27,890 nt of DNA from an uncultured Collinsella sp. (GCA_900751695.1 CAADSS010000090.1:1-27890), one strand, 5' to 3'. Shown: positions 9,308-16,452, counted from the stretch's first letter. The notes: generated by a model not told the origin, from the letters alone. Program-made: numbers and translations.

Positions 9308-9589
9308 ATCAACATCTACACCATTGTCCAGTTGGTCAATACGCTGTTCAACTTTTACTCCACGCTCATCGTGGTCTACTGCCTTATGACGTGGATCCCT
9401 ATGAAGCAGGGCGGGTTGCTACAGGATATCGCCGCCGTCCTCGATAGCGTGTGCGGCCCGTGGCTCAATTTGTTCCGCCGGTTTATCCCGCCCATGGGCG
9501 GCGTCGATTTTTCACCGGTCGTTGCGATTATTGCGTTGCAGTTGGTGCAGAAGCTGGTTCTGCAACTTCTTATAGGTATACTCATATAA
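9308..9589 (+). CDS. YggT/YlmG family membrane protein, apparent ATC start
   Basis: This is a small integral membrane protein of the YGGT family, usually encoded beside sepF and thought to aid envelope or division organisation. Two hydrophobic segments flank TWIPMKQG and FRRFIPPMGGVDFSP, the second being the family hallmark (R-x-F-x-P). The best ribosome binding site, GAGGAGA at 9296-9302, is six bases before an in-frame ATC (9308), giving N-I-Y-T-I-V-Q-L-V-N-T-L, which matches the usual YggT N terminus and length (about 93). No ATG, GTG or TTG lies there. The first canonical codon, TTG at 9332, is 30 bases from the site and would cut into the first membrane helix. Confidence 0.8.
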   Translation: MNIYTIVQLVNTLFNFYSTLIVVYCLMTWIPMKQGGLLQDIAAVLDSVCGPWLNLFRRFIPPMGGVDFSPVVAIIALQLVQKLVLQLLIGILI

Positions 9590-9651
9590 AACTGGCTTAG
9601 TAACTCACGTCGGGCGCACGGCGCCAAGGCGAAGATAAAGGAGAACTTGTT

Positions 9652-10329
9652 ATGGCTATTACCCCTGCTGACATTCAGGCTCAGACCTTCTCTGAGGCCA
9701 AGCGCGGCTACGATCCCGCCGAGGTCGACGTCTTCCTGGAGACCCTGTCCTCTGAGGTCGACGCCATGCTCGCCAAGATCGTCGATCTTAAGGGTCGTCT
9801 GACTGCTACCGAGCAGCAGCTTGCCGATACGCAGGCCCAGCTTGCTCAGGCTCAGGACGCTGCCGCACAGGCCGTTCCCGCCGCCCCTGTGGCCGCTCCT
9901 GCACCCGACTTCTCCGCTCAGGAGCGTCAGATTTCCGCTGCCCTGATTGCTGCCCAGCAGACTGCCGAGGGCATTGTCAACGACGCCAACGAGAACGCTG
10001 ACCGCATCCGCAACGAGGCCGACGCCAAGGCCCGCGAGGTCATCCGCCAGGCCCTGACCGAGAAGCAGGCCGAGCTTGAGGAGATCGACCGTCTTAAGGC
10101 TTCCCGTGAGGAGTTTAAGGCCGAGTACCTCAAGCTCATCCAGCACTTCATGGACGATGCTCAGAACTCCTTCCCGTCCGATCTCATGGCTTCCACGCCG
10201 GTCGGTTCCGCCGCTTCTCCGGCTGTGACCGTTCCTGCTGCCGAGCCGCTGCCCGTGGCCGAGCCGGTTATCCCCGTTGCCGACCCCTTCGCACCGATCG
10301 ATAACTTCGCCGCCGACGACCTGGACTAA
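9652..10329 (+). CDS. divIVA: DivIVA domain protein
   Basis: DivIVA is a coiled-coil protein that recognises curved membrane at poles and septa and, in Actinobacteria, directs polar growth. The ATG at 9652 follows AAAGGAGA. The 225 residues start with the conserved lipid-binding domain (ITPADIQAQTFSEAKRGYDPAEVDVFLE). A coiled coil of heptads (about 35-65), an Ala/Pro break, a second Glu/Lys-rich coiled coil (about 85-175) and a Pro/Ala/Val-rich tail follow. It closes the yggS-sepF-yggT-divIVA group. The ylmH gene often present before divIVA is absent here. Confidence 0.93.
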   Translation: MAITPADIQAQTFSEAKRGYDPAEVDVFLETLSSEVDAMLAKIVDLKGRLTATEQQLADTQAQLAQAQDAAAQAVPAAPVAAPAPDFSAQERQISAALIAAQQTAEGIVNDANENADRIRNEADAKAREVIRQALTEKQAELEEIDRLKASREEFKAEYLKLIQHFMDDAQNSFPSDLMASTPVGSAASPAVTVPAAEPLPVAEPVIPVADPFAPIDNFAADDLD

Positions 10330-10357
10330 CATCCAGCTATCATGTAGCGCCTAGAAA

Positions 10358-10385
10358 GGGCCCGCAGCTTGCGGGTCCTTTTTTT
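10358..10385 (+). terminator. Rho-independent terminator after divIVA
   Basis: An eight-base-pair stem (10358-10365 with 10371-10378, one G-T pair), loop AGCTT, is followed by seven T (10379-10385). Confidence 0.9.
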
Positions 10386-10402
10386 GTGGCTGTATGCAGC
10401 CT

Positions 10403-10449
10403 GCAAAACAAAACGCCGAGTCCTGCGTTTGAGGGCACAGAACTCGGCG
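10403..10449 (-). terminator. Terminator for the minus-strand nitroreductase
   Basis: Arms 10414-10421 and 10442-10449 are perfectly complementary. On the minus strand the hairpin is followed by a T-rich run (complement of AAAACAAAA at 10405-10413). It faces the divIVA terminator, as expected for convergent genes. Confidence 0.75.
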
Positions 10450-10494
10450 AACGAGTGAGCGGTCAAAGGTAGATTTTAAGGCATGTCCTAAAAT

Positions 10495-11025
10495 CTACTT
10501 GAGGAGGAAGTCGGGGAGGGGAATGGTGCGGGCCTCGCGCTGCTCGGGGTCGGCGATATGGTCGGCAGGATAGCCGCAGACGAGCATGTGATAGGGATAG
10601 ATGCCCTCGGGCAGGCTGAACTGCTCACAGGCCACCTCGGGCTTAAAATGGCACACCCAGCACGTACCCAGGCCCTGCTCCTCGGCCTCCATCATCATCT
10701 GATCGCAGACAATCGAGGTGTCGATGGCGCTGGAGTTCATCTGGTCATACGGGCGCACCCAAGCATCGTCGGTAACGCTGCAAATAAGAAAGATAAGCGG
10801 AGCCCCAAAGATAGACCCATCACGAGCAAACCGAGGCTGACAAGCAGCAGCCTTCTCCAGAAGCTCAGGCGTATCCAACACCATCACACGGGTTGGATGA
10901 TTATTACAGGCAGAAGGGGCAATACGCCCCGCCTCAACAATGGCATCCACCACAGCCTGCTCCACAGGACGGTCCTCAAACAAACGACAAGAATACCGAG
11001 ACCGAGCCAGATCAATATACGACAT
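10495..11025 (-). CDS. Nitroreductase family protein (FMN-dependent oxidoreductase)
   Basis: This is a 176-residue flavoprotein of the nitroreductase superfamily; the physiological substrate is unknown. The start at 11025 has GGAGGG about 5-10 bases upstream on the minus strand. The open frame continues to 11202, but that part translates the CTTTGG repeats and is not coding. FMN-contacting motifs are RSRYSCRLFEDRPV at residues 8-21 and the IAPSACNNHPTRVMV segment. The later LGTCWVCHF and C-terminal GYPADH segments are also family-typical. The 5' third of the gene has codons unlike the rest: on the plus strand it becomes markedly A+C rich, continuing into the intergenic region. Confidence 0.88.
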   Translation of the reverse strand: MSYIDLARSRYSCRLFEDRPVEQAVVDAIVEAGRIAPSACNNHPTRVMVLDTPELLEKAAACQPRFARDGSIFGAPLIFLICSVTDDAWVRPYDQMNSSAIDTSIVCDQMMMEAEEQGLGTCWVCHFKPEVACEQFSLPEGIYPYHMLVCGYPADHIADPEQREARTIPLPDFLLK

Positions 11026-11040
11026 ACAAGCCCTCCAACA

Positions 11041-11215
11041 ATTAAAAATCAAACAAACCCAAAGTAACCCAAAGAGTGCCCAAAGAGTACCCAAAGCAGC
11101 AATCAGCCAAACGCTCATCAAGGGCCAAAGTGTCCGAACGGGTACCAAAGGTCCCTTCAGCCAAACCCCCCATTGCGCTAAAACTATCAGCCAAAGTTCC
11201 AATGGTGATACGTAA
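11041..11215. repeat. A+C-rich spacer with seven CCAAAG motifs
   Basis: CCAAAG occurs at 11059, 11069, 11080, 11091, 11125, 11145 and 11191. The first four are spaced 10, 11 and 11 bases, one helical turn. They lie 34-71 bases upstream of the nitroreductase start, where they read CTTTGG in its direction. By hand count, 10921-11220 is about 69% A+C on the plus strand. No ORF is supported here. Confidence 0.7.
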
Positions 11216-11299
11216 GGCGAAGGGCCGGCACCTGTTTACTTTCGAACGACTCTGCTACGCAGCCGGAGTGAGAAAGCAAACAGGTGCCGGCCCTTCGCC
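11216..11299. repeat. Long inverted-repeat hairpin element, copy 1
   Basis: The arms 11216-11237 and 11278-11299 are perfectly complementary over 22 bases. After one mismatch five more pairs follow (11239-11243 with 11272-11276). The interior holds a small CTGC-TAC-GCAG hairpin. It lies just past the end of the DUF47 gene (minus strand), but no T-run makes it a standard terminator. Its arm shares the core GGGC(C)GGCAC..GTT.ACTTT with the element at 24921-25049. Confidence 0.85.
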
Positions 11300-11319
11300 G
11301 CCGGGACACGTACCCCCAA

Positions 11320-11943
11320 TTAACTGTTCTTCATGACAATCGAATCCACGACATCGGCCACATTCTCACAGCAGTCAGCGCAGTACTCCAGGAATGCGTA
11401 CACGTCACGCCAGGCGATGACCTCGAGCGGATCCTTGCCGTTGACATGCAGGTTGCGCATAGCGTTGATGTAGAGCTCGTCGGCCTCGGACTCGATCGTG
11501 TTGATCTGGATGACGAGTTCGCGCAGGGTCTTGGACTTGCGGTAGTTGGGCAGCTCGACCATCAGGTCCTTCATGGCGCGGCAGGCGTCGGTCACCTTGT
11601 GGGCGATCACGATGGCATCGGGATGGATGCTCTGGATGTTGGTGAAGTAGACGCGCTGCACGACGCCCTCGATACGGTCGAGCACGGTGTCGAGCGAGCA
11701 GCTCATCAGGTCCAGGTCCTCGCGCTCAAGCGGGGTGATAAAGGCCGTGAGCAGAGCGTCCTCAAGCTCATGGTGCTTCTTATCGGCCGCATGCTCGATC
11801 GCGTGCATCTTGTTGAGCATATCGTGAATCCTTGCGGGATCGAAGTTCTCGAAAATCTTGGTGAGCAGCTCAGCGGCCTGGACGGCAAGGTCGGCGCAGG
11901 CGACGTAGTTGTCGAAGTAGAACGAATCGGGTTTCTTTGCCAT
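11320..11943 (-). CDS. DUF47 family, Pit accessory PhoU-like protein
   Basis: This 207-residue helical protein belongs to the DUF47/TIGR00153 (PhoU-like) family, usually encoded next to Pit permeases and thought to regulate them. The start at 11943 follows AAAGGA on the minus strand. Family features seen are ADLAVQAAELLTKIFENFDP, IEHAADKKHHEL (E-x-x-A-D metal-type motif), the TPLEREDLDLMSCSLDTVLDRIEG segment and a late IESEADELYINA repeat. It lies 67 bases downstream of the permease gene on the same strand, so the two probably form an operon. Confidence 0.92.
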   Translation of the reverse strand: MAKKPDSFYFDNYVACADLAVQAAELLTKIFENFDPARIHDMLNKMHAIEHAADKKHHELEDALLTAFITPLEREDLDLMSCSLDTVLDRIEGVVQRVYFTNIQSIHPDAIVIAHKVTDACRAMKDLMVELPNYRKSKTLRELVIQINTIESEADELYINAMRNLHVNGKDPLEVIAWRDVYAFLEYCADCCENVADVVDSIVMKNS

Positions 11944-12010
11944 GAGTGGGTCCTTTCGAGGCGAAGTCGGGTGGGCGAGGTATTGCGGTCCGGATGGACG
12001 CTCGGTTTGA

Positions 12011-13060
12011 CTAGATGAACATCATGAACAGCTTGGCCATGACAAAGCTGATGAGTCCGCAGGCGGGGAAGGTGAAGAACCAGGTGAACATCATGTCCTT
12101 GACCACGCCGAAGTTGATGGCCGAAAGGCGCTTGACGGCACCGACGCCCATGATGGCGCAGGTCTTGATGTGGGTGGAGGACACGGGGATACCGGTAAGG
12201 GTGGCAAGCAGCAGGTTCGCGGCGCCCGCGAGGTCGGCGGAGAATCCCTGATACTTCTCGAGCTTGACCATGCTCTGGCCGACGGACTTGATGATGCGCT
12301 CGCCGCCCACGCTGGTGCCGACGCCCATGGTGGCCGAGCACAGCAGCATAATCCAGATGGGGATGCCGGCATCGCCGACGCTCGTCTGGCCGTTGGCGAA
12401 GGCCACGCCTAAAAAGAGCACGCCGATGAACTTCTGTCCATCCTGCGCGCCATGCATAAAGCTCATGGCCGCGGCACTCGCGATCTGAGCGTATTTAAAG
12501 AAGACATTGGCACGTCGCCTATTGGCGGCGGCAAACAGAATCGAGACGAGTTTGCACAGGATCCAGCCCATGACAAAGCCCAGGCCGATGGAGAGCGCCA
12601 GGCCGTAGATGACCTTCATCCACTCGTGGACGTTGACGCTGTTCGCGCCGCCGAGGGCGATAGCGGCACCGGTCAGGCCGGCGATAAGGCTGTGGCTTTG
12701 CGAAGTGGGGATGCCAAAACGCGATGCCGTGGCGCCGTAGACGACGATGGAGAACAGCGCCGCGCACAGACAGGCAAGCGCCATGGTGCTGTTTCCGCCA
12801 AAGTCGACGATATGTGAGATGGTGTTGGCGACGCTCGCGTTAAAGTGCGTCATGATGAGCACGCCGAGGAAGTTGAATGCGGCGCTCATGAGGATGGCGG
12901 CGCGGGCGGGCATGCAACGCGTAGTGACACAGGTCGCGATGGCGTTGGGCGCGTCGGTCCATCCGTTGACGAAGATGGCGCCGAGCGCGAGAATCACGGT
13001 GACGGCAAGGACTGGGTTCGACACAATTTGGCCGAGGAAGGTTGAGAACGTTACGTCCAT
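12011..13060 (-). CDS. Inorganic phosphate transporter, Pit family
   Basis: This is a low-affinity, ion-coupled phosphate permease of the PiT/PHO4 family, 349 residues and about ten membrane segments. The start at 13060 is preceded by GAGAAAG on the minus strand. The duplicated family signature is present: NGWTDAPNAIATCVTTR near residue 30, and GIPVSSTHIKTCAIMGVG in the second half, with GIPTSQSHSLIAGLTGAA in the first. Pit permeases normally work when phosphate is plentiful, complementing the Pst importer at 3206-6692. The 5' leader has an unusual perfect Shine-Dalgarno sequence about 40 bases upstream. Confidence 0.95.
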   Translation of the reverse strand: MDVTFSTFLGQIVSNPVLAVTVILALGAIFVNGWTDAPNAIATCVTTRCMPARAAILMSAAFNFLGVLIMTHFNASVANTISHIVDFGGNSTMALACLCAALFSIVVYGATASRFGIPTSQSHSLIAGLTGAAIALGGANSVNVHEWMKVIYGLALSIGLGFVMGWILCKLVSILFAAANRRRANVFFKYAQIASAAAMSFMHGAQDGQKFIGVLFLGVAFANGQTSVGDAGIPIWIMLLCSATMGVGTSVGGERIIKSVGQSMVKLEKYQGFSADLAGAANLLLATLTGIPVSSTHIKTCAIMGVGAVKRLSAINFGVVKDMMFTWFFTFPACGLISFVMAKLFMMFI

Positions 13061-13090
13061 ATATGGGCTTTCTCGAAGTTTGCAGACACG

Positions 13091-13122
13091 TTACAAAAAC
13101 ATGATAAATCGTATCACCTCCT
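13091..13122 (-). promoter_or_regulatory. Perfect Shine-Dalgarno with three-codon ORF in the pit leader
   Basis: On the minus strand AGGAGGTGAT (13113-13122) is followed, ten bases on, by ATG TTT TTG TAA (13102-13091). This encodes only Met-Phe-Leu. The pit gene itself starts at 13060 with a weaker site. No longer ORF uses this ribosome binding site. Confidence 0.45.
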
Positions 13123-13273
13123 GTGGGTTTCTTTACCGAGTTCTGATGGGAGAAGTGAATTTTTTGGCACTAAAATTGAATATTAGCCCTGTTGACCGCG
13201 GGTATTCTTTTTGCTAACACGCCATGAGGACACGCGTGCGCGCCCCAACACCCCAAAACCACAGTCTGTTCGC

Positions 13274-13303
13274 TTTACAACATGCAAACATGCGTTCGAT
13301 AAT
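13274..13303 (+). promoter_or_regulatory. Sigma-70 promoter with LexA-like box in the spacer
   Basis: TTTACA (13274-13279), an 18-base spacer and GATAAT (13298-13303) make a good promoter. The spacer end carries CAAAC-ATGC-GTTCG (13285-13298), one mismatch from the Gram-positive SOS box CGAAC-N4-GTTCG. Transcription would start near 13310, at the ATG of the next gene. The promoter match is direct; LexA control is inferred. Confidence 0.55.
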
Positions 13304-13310
13304 AGAGGGC

Positions 13311-13649
13311 ATGGAATATCGACAGACAGACGGCAAAACTCGGCGCGTGCACAAGCAGTATGTGGACGTCGTGGCTCGCATCCTCGCGGGCGGACAGGTC
13401 GTGCCGGTCACCGTCTGCTGGGTCGACGGCCGTTGTTTTACGATCGACGAAATTATCTCGACCACTGGGTTTGGCCTGATGGTCCACGGCATCCGTACGG
13501 CAACATATAAGGTGCGTTTTGGTGGGCACGCGACCGAGTTGTATCTGGAGGACCAGACGCGCGACCGGGCGGACGGCTCGCAGGCGCACGTGATGCGTTG
13601 GTGGGTCTGGGCCTTTGATCGAACGCTTGAGGGCGAGCGCCGTAGGTAA
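13311..13649 (+). CDS. Small protein, possibly DUF6504-like, putative SOS gene
   Basis: The product is 112 residues, basic, with a Trp-rich C-terminal part (VMRWWVWAFD) and a central VTVCWVDGRCFTIDEIIS segment. It recalls the DUF6504-type small proteins often found near Y-family DNA polymerase genes in Actinobacteria, but this is recollection, not a search. The ATG at 13311 lies seven bases after the -10 and has no separate ribosome binding site, so the mRNA may be leaderless; in-frame ATGs at 13290 and 13224 lie at or upstream of the promoter. The LexA-like box suggests a DNA-damage role. No polymerase gene of that family is in the window. Confidence 0.6.
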   Translation: MEYRQTDGKTRRVHKQYVDVVARILAGGQVVPVTVCWVDGRCFTIDEIISTTGFGLMVHGIRTATYKVRFGGHATELYLEDQTRDRADGSQAHVMRWWVWAFDRTLEGERRR

Positions 13650-13727
13650 GGACGTGCAGCATTCGGGTACAATGGCAGGAATCTTGTCACCTACGGCGCT
13701 GTCGTGCGCTTTTTGAAAGGACGAAGT

Positions 13728-14423
13728 ATGAACGATATCCAGGGCTATCAGAACGGCCCCATCGAGACCGGCGCAAGTCGCGCAAAGGAGATGTCGCCGC
13801 GCGCGTACAATCTTGCCATGTCTGCCCTCATCTTCTTGGGCTTTTGCGCCATGGGCGCCGGTGCTTACTTTACGAGCACCATGGCGTTTGCCCGCATGAT
13901 GATGAGCGGCGCCGCTTTGCCGCTGGTCTTTGGCTCGTTTATCCTGACTATTGTCGGCATCGTCATGATGTCGGCTGCTGCCAGCAAACAGTCCGTGGGC
14001 CTGTCTCTCGTGGGTTACGTGATCTTTGCGAGCACCTTTGGCCTGACCGCGTCGTTTGGCCTTGCCAACTACGACCTGCCCACTATCAACACCGCCTTTA
14101 TCGCCACCGCTGCTATCACCTTTGTCTTTGGTGCGCTGGGCGTGACCTTCCCCAAGTTTTTCCAGCGTGTGTATGGCATTGGTTTTGGCATCCTGCTCGC
14201 CACGATTCTGGTCGAGATCGTGCTGATGTTTATGGGCGTCTCGCAGACCATCACCGACCTGATCGTGATCGTGGTGTTCGCCGGCTTTATTGGCTACGAC
14301 ACCTATGTTGCCACGACGGTGCCGCCCACGCTGCCCAATGCGGTGCTCATGGCGTCCAACCTGTTTGTGGACATCATCAATGTGTTCCTGCGCATCCTGA
14401 ACATTCTCGGTCGTCGCGACTAG
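13728..14423 (+). CDS. Bax inhibitor-1/YccA family membrane protein
   Basis: This is a 231-residue, seven-helix membrane protein of the BI-1 (TMBIM) family; bacterial members such as BsYetJ are pH-sensitive calcium leak channels. The ATG at 13728 follows GAAAGGA; the upstream ATG at 13704 has no site. Helices alternate through the whole length from about residue 27. The C-terminal family marks are present: IGYDTYVA with the Asp of the di-aspartyl sensor, and LFVDIINVFLRILNILGRRD, matching the usual L-x-L-D-F-I-N-L-F-L-x-L-L ending. Its function here is inferred from family only. Confidence 0.9.
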   Translation: MNDIQGYQNGPIETGASRAKEMSPRAYNLAMSALIFLGFCAMGAGAYFTSTMAFARMMMSGAALPLVFGSFILTIVGIVMMSAAASKQSVGLSLVGYVIFASTFGLTASFGLANYDLPTINTAFIATAAITFVFGALGVTFPKFFQRVYGIGFGILLATILVEIVLMFMGVSQTITDLIVIVVFAGFIGYDTYVATTVPPTLPNAVLMASNLFVDIINVFLRILNILGRRD

Positions 14424-14470
14424 CGCGGCATTGCGACGCTTCCTGCCGGACACGGTAAAACGATACGAAA

Positions 14471-14496
14471 GGCGGTCCTTCGGGGCCGTCTTTTTT
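14471..14496 (+). terminator. Rho-independent terminator
   Basis: An eight-base-pair stem (14471-14478 with 14483-14490, two G-T pairs), tetraloop TTCG and six T. It ends the BI-1 gene. Confidence 0.85.
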
Positions 14497-14562
14497 GTGC
14501 GTGGCGGGGTATCATGGATGGGAAAAAGCCGATAGCGGCAGCGACAGGAAAGGTGGCCACGT

Positions 14563-15696
14563 ATGGCAGATGTCGACAACAGGAACCGTAACCGCAGGTC
14601 TAACCGAGCGGGTCAGCCCAATCCCAAGCGCGAGGCGCGTGCCAAGGCCGCCGAGCGCCATGTGGCGGCTGTGTCCGAGGCCTGCGCCAAGGACATCGAG
14701 CGTTCGCTTGCCGGCGTGCGCGAGTTCGATGGTATGCCTGCCGGTTTTGTCGCGGCGATGAAGGCCAAGGCCCAAGCGGCCGACGCTGTCGAGGAACAGG
14801 TTGCCGAGGAGTCTGAGGCCGCCGAGGCCGAGACCGCTGAGGTTGCGTGCGCCGAGACCGAGGTTACGGCCGAGCCTGCACACGCAGAGGAGGCCACGGA
14901 GACCGAGTCCGCGCCTGCCGCCGAGGAGCCCGCTCCGGTCCTGCCCGAGGTCACCGTGCTCGACGCCTCTGCCACGCAGGCCATTCTGGATAACGGCCGA
15001 GGCTATGCGCAGTTCTGCGACATGGCCGTGCTCGACTTTGCCTCGTTCACCAACCCGGGCGGCGGCTACATCCAGGGCTATCTGGGTCAGGAGGCCACGC
15101 TCTGTGCCGATTCGTACCTGTACAACGTGCTCGATAAACAGCGCAAATGGTACGGCGAGAACCGTCGCCGCAACATCAACTGCGAGCTTTACCGCAACCG
15201 TGCGCTGGTGGTGCCTGCGGTGCGCTTCGACCGCAACCACGTGCATGCGTATGCCGACGTGATCGTGGCCGCCGCGCCCAACGCCAAGCGCGCTCGCCAG
15301 GAGTATCGTGTGGGTGACGATGCCCTGCTGGACGCCCTGCGCGATCGCATCCGCTTTGTGCTTGCCATCTGCGACGAGCTGGGTCGCGAGAAGCTCGTGC
15401 TGGGCGCTTGGGGCTGCGACAACAACGGCTTTGACGCCGAGGCCGTGGCCGAGCTCTTCCGCAAGGAGCTCGCATCGGGCGACTTTAAGGTCAAGCAGGT
15501 CTTTTTTGCCGTGCCCTCTACGCGCTGGGACGAAGATTTTGCCAAGTTCGAGCATGTGCTGGCAAACTTCCCCGAGCGCAACGAGGAGTCCTATGCCCAG
15601 GTTGCCGCTCGCGCTGCGGCTGCCCGCGCCGCCGAGCAGGTCCAGGCTGCCGCCGAGGACGATGAAGACGATGACGATTGGCGCAAGTACCTGTAA
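14563..15696 (+). CDS. TIGR02452/DUF2263 macrodomain protein, PARG-like, with altered catalytic motif
   Basis: The C-terminal half (about 125-345) matches the TIGR02452 family, bacterial relatives of poly(ADP-ribose) glycohydrolase that remove ADP-ribose from targets. Seen are VLDFASFTNPGGGYIQG, QEATLCADSYLYNVL, and GAWGCDNNGFDAEAVAELF. The PARG signature is GGG-x6-8-QEE. Here GGG is at 166-168 and the second motif is Q176-E177-A178, so the second Glu, the catalytic one in characterised PARGs, is Ala. Residues 1-120 are a basic stretch followed by an Ala/Glu-rich low-complexity linker not typical of the family, and the C terminus is acidic (EDDEDDDDW). The ATG at 14563 follows AGGAAAGGTGG. 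Activity is uncertain. Confidence 0.85.
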   Translation: MADVDNRNRNRRSNRAGQPNPKREARAKAAERHVAAVSEACAKDIERSLAGVREFDGMPAGFVAAMKAKAQAADAVEEQVAEESEAAEAETAEVACAETEVTAEPAHAEEATETESAPAAEEPAPVLPEVTVLDASATQAILDNGRGYAQFCDMAVLDFASFTNPGGGYIQGYLGQEATLCADSYLYNVLDKQRKWYGENRRRNINCELYRNRALVVPAVRFDRNHVHAYADVIVAAAPNAKRARQEYRVGDDALLDALRDRIRFVLAICDELGREKLVLGAWGCDNNGFDAEAVAELFRKELASGDFKVKQVFFAVPSTRWDEDFAKFEHVLANFPERNEESYAQVAARAAAARAAEQVQAAAEDDEDDDDWRKYL

Positions 15697-15723
15697 TCGG
15701 TATGTGCTGACAGATAGGTCGAT

Positions 15724-15760
15724 TCGGCGGGAGAGACTGCTCCCGCCGACTTTTTCTTTT
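15724..15760 (+). terminator. Rho-independent terminator
   Basis: A perfect ten-base-pair stem (15724-15733 with 15740-15749), loop AGACTG, is followed by a T-rich run to 15760. It lies 21 bases before the next start. Confidence 0.9.
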
Positions 15761-15780
15761 TACTAGAGGAAGGGCTTACG

Positions 15781-16440
15781 ATGAAAAACGTTCTGTGCTT
15801 TGGCGACAGCAATACCTACGGCTATGATCCGGCGGGCATGCGCGACGGCACCGCGGTACGCTATGCGCACGATGTGCGCTGGTGCGGCGTGGCCCAGCGC
15901 GACCTGGGCGAGGGCTGGCACGTGATTGAGGAAGGCCTCAACGGCCGCACGACGGTACGCGACGACATGTGCCATCTGGACACTAATCTCAACGGCATCC
16001 GCGCGTTGCCGATGCTGCTCGAGGCTCATAAGCCGCTGGATGCGATCGTGATTATGCTGGGCACCAACGACTGCAAGACGGTCTTTAGCGTGGGGGCTGC
16101 CGATATCGCTGACGGTGCCATGGCGCTGATTCGCACCGTCCGCGCGTTTCCCTGGACCGAAGCCGCGCCCTGCCCGCGTATTCTGCTGATGGCGCCTATC
16201 AAGATTAAACCGCAGATCGCCGATGTGTACATGACCGACTTTGACGAGCGCTCCGTCGAGGCCTCGGAGCATTTTGCCGAATACTATGCGTATGCTGCTA
16301 AACAGTTTGGCTGCGACTTTTTGAATGCCGCTGATTTTGCCGAGCCGGGCGATATCGATTATCTGCACATGATGCCCGAAAGCCACGAGAGCCTGGGCCA
16401 CGCCGTGGCAGCCAAGCTCCAAGAGATGCTCGGAGAGTAG
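15781..16440 (+). CDS. SGNH/GDSL family hydrolase (esterase/lipase-like)
   Basis: This is a 219-residue cytoplasmic serine hydrolase of the SGNH fold, with no signal peptide. Block I is FGDSNTYG, with nucleophile S10. Block II Gly is in EGLNGRTTVRDD, block III is LGTNDCK (N96), and block V is D193-Y-L-H196, giving the Asp-His of the triad. Close relatives act as arylesterases or acetyl-esterases on small or sugar substrates; the real substrate is unknown. The ATG at 15781 follows AGAGGAAGGG. It stands alone between two terminators. Confidence 0.9.
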   Translation: MKNVLCFGDSNTYGYDPAGMRDGTAVRYAHDVRWCGVAQRDLGEGWHVIEEGLNGRTTVRDDMCHLDTNLNGIRALPMLLEAHKPLDAIVIMLGTNDCKTVFSVGAADIADGAMALIRTVRAFPWTEAAPCPRILLMAPIKIKPQIADVYMTDFDERSVEASEHFAEYYAYAAKQFGCDFLNAADFAEPGDIDYLHMMPESHESLGHAVAAKLQEMLGE

Positions 16441-16452
16441 CGCGACCCCAAG

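Noticed and set aside
11059..11196. CRISPR array
   Set aside because: The repeat is only six bases with irregular spacing, and there are no cas genes.
11026..11202. N-terminal extension of the nitroreductase
   Set aside because: The extension translates the CTTTGG repeats into Leu/Trp runs; the start at 11025 has the ribosome site and matches the family.
13113..13122. Fragment of 16S rRNA 3' end on the plus strand (ATCACCTCCT)
   Set aside because: Only ten bases match; flanking sequence is not rRNA. It reads better as a Shine-Dalgarno on the minus strand.
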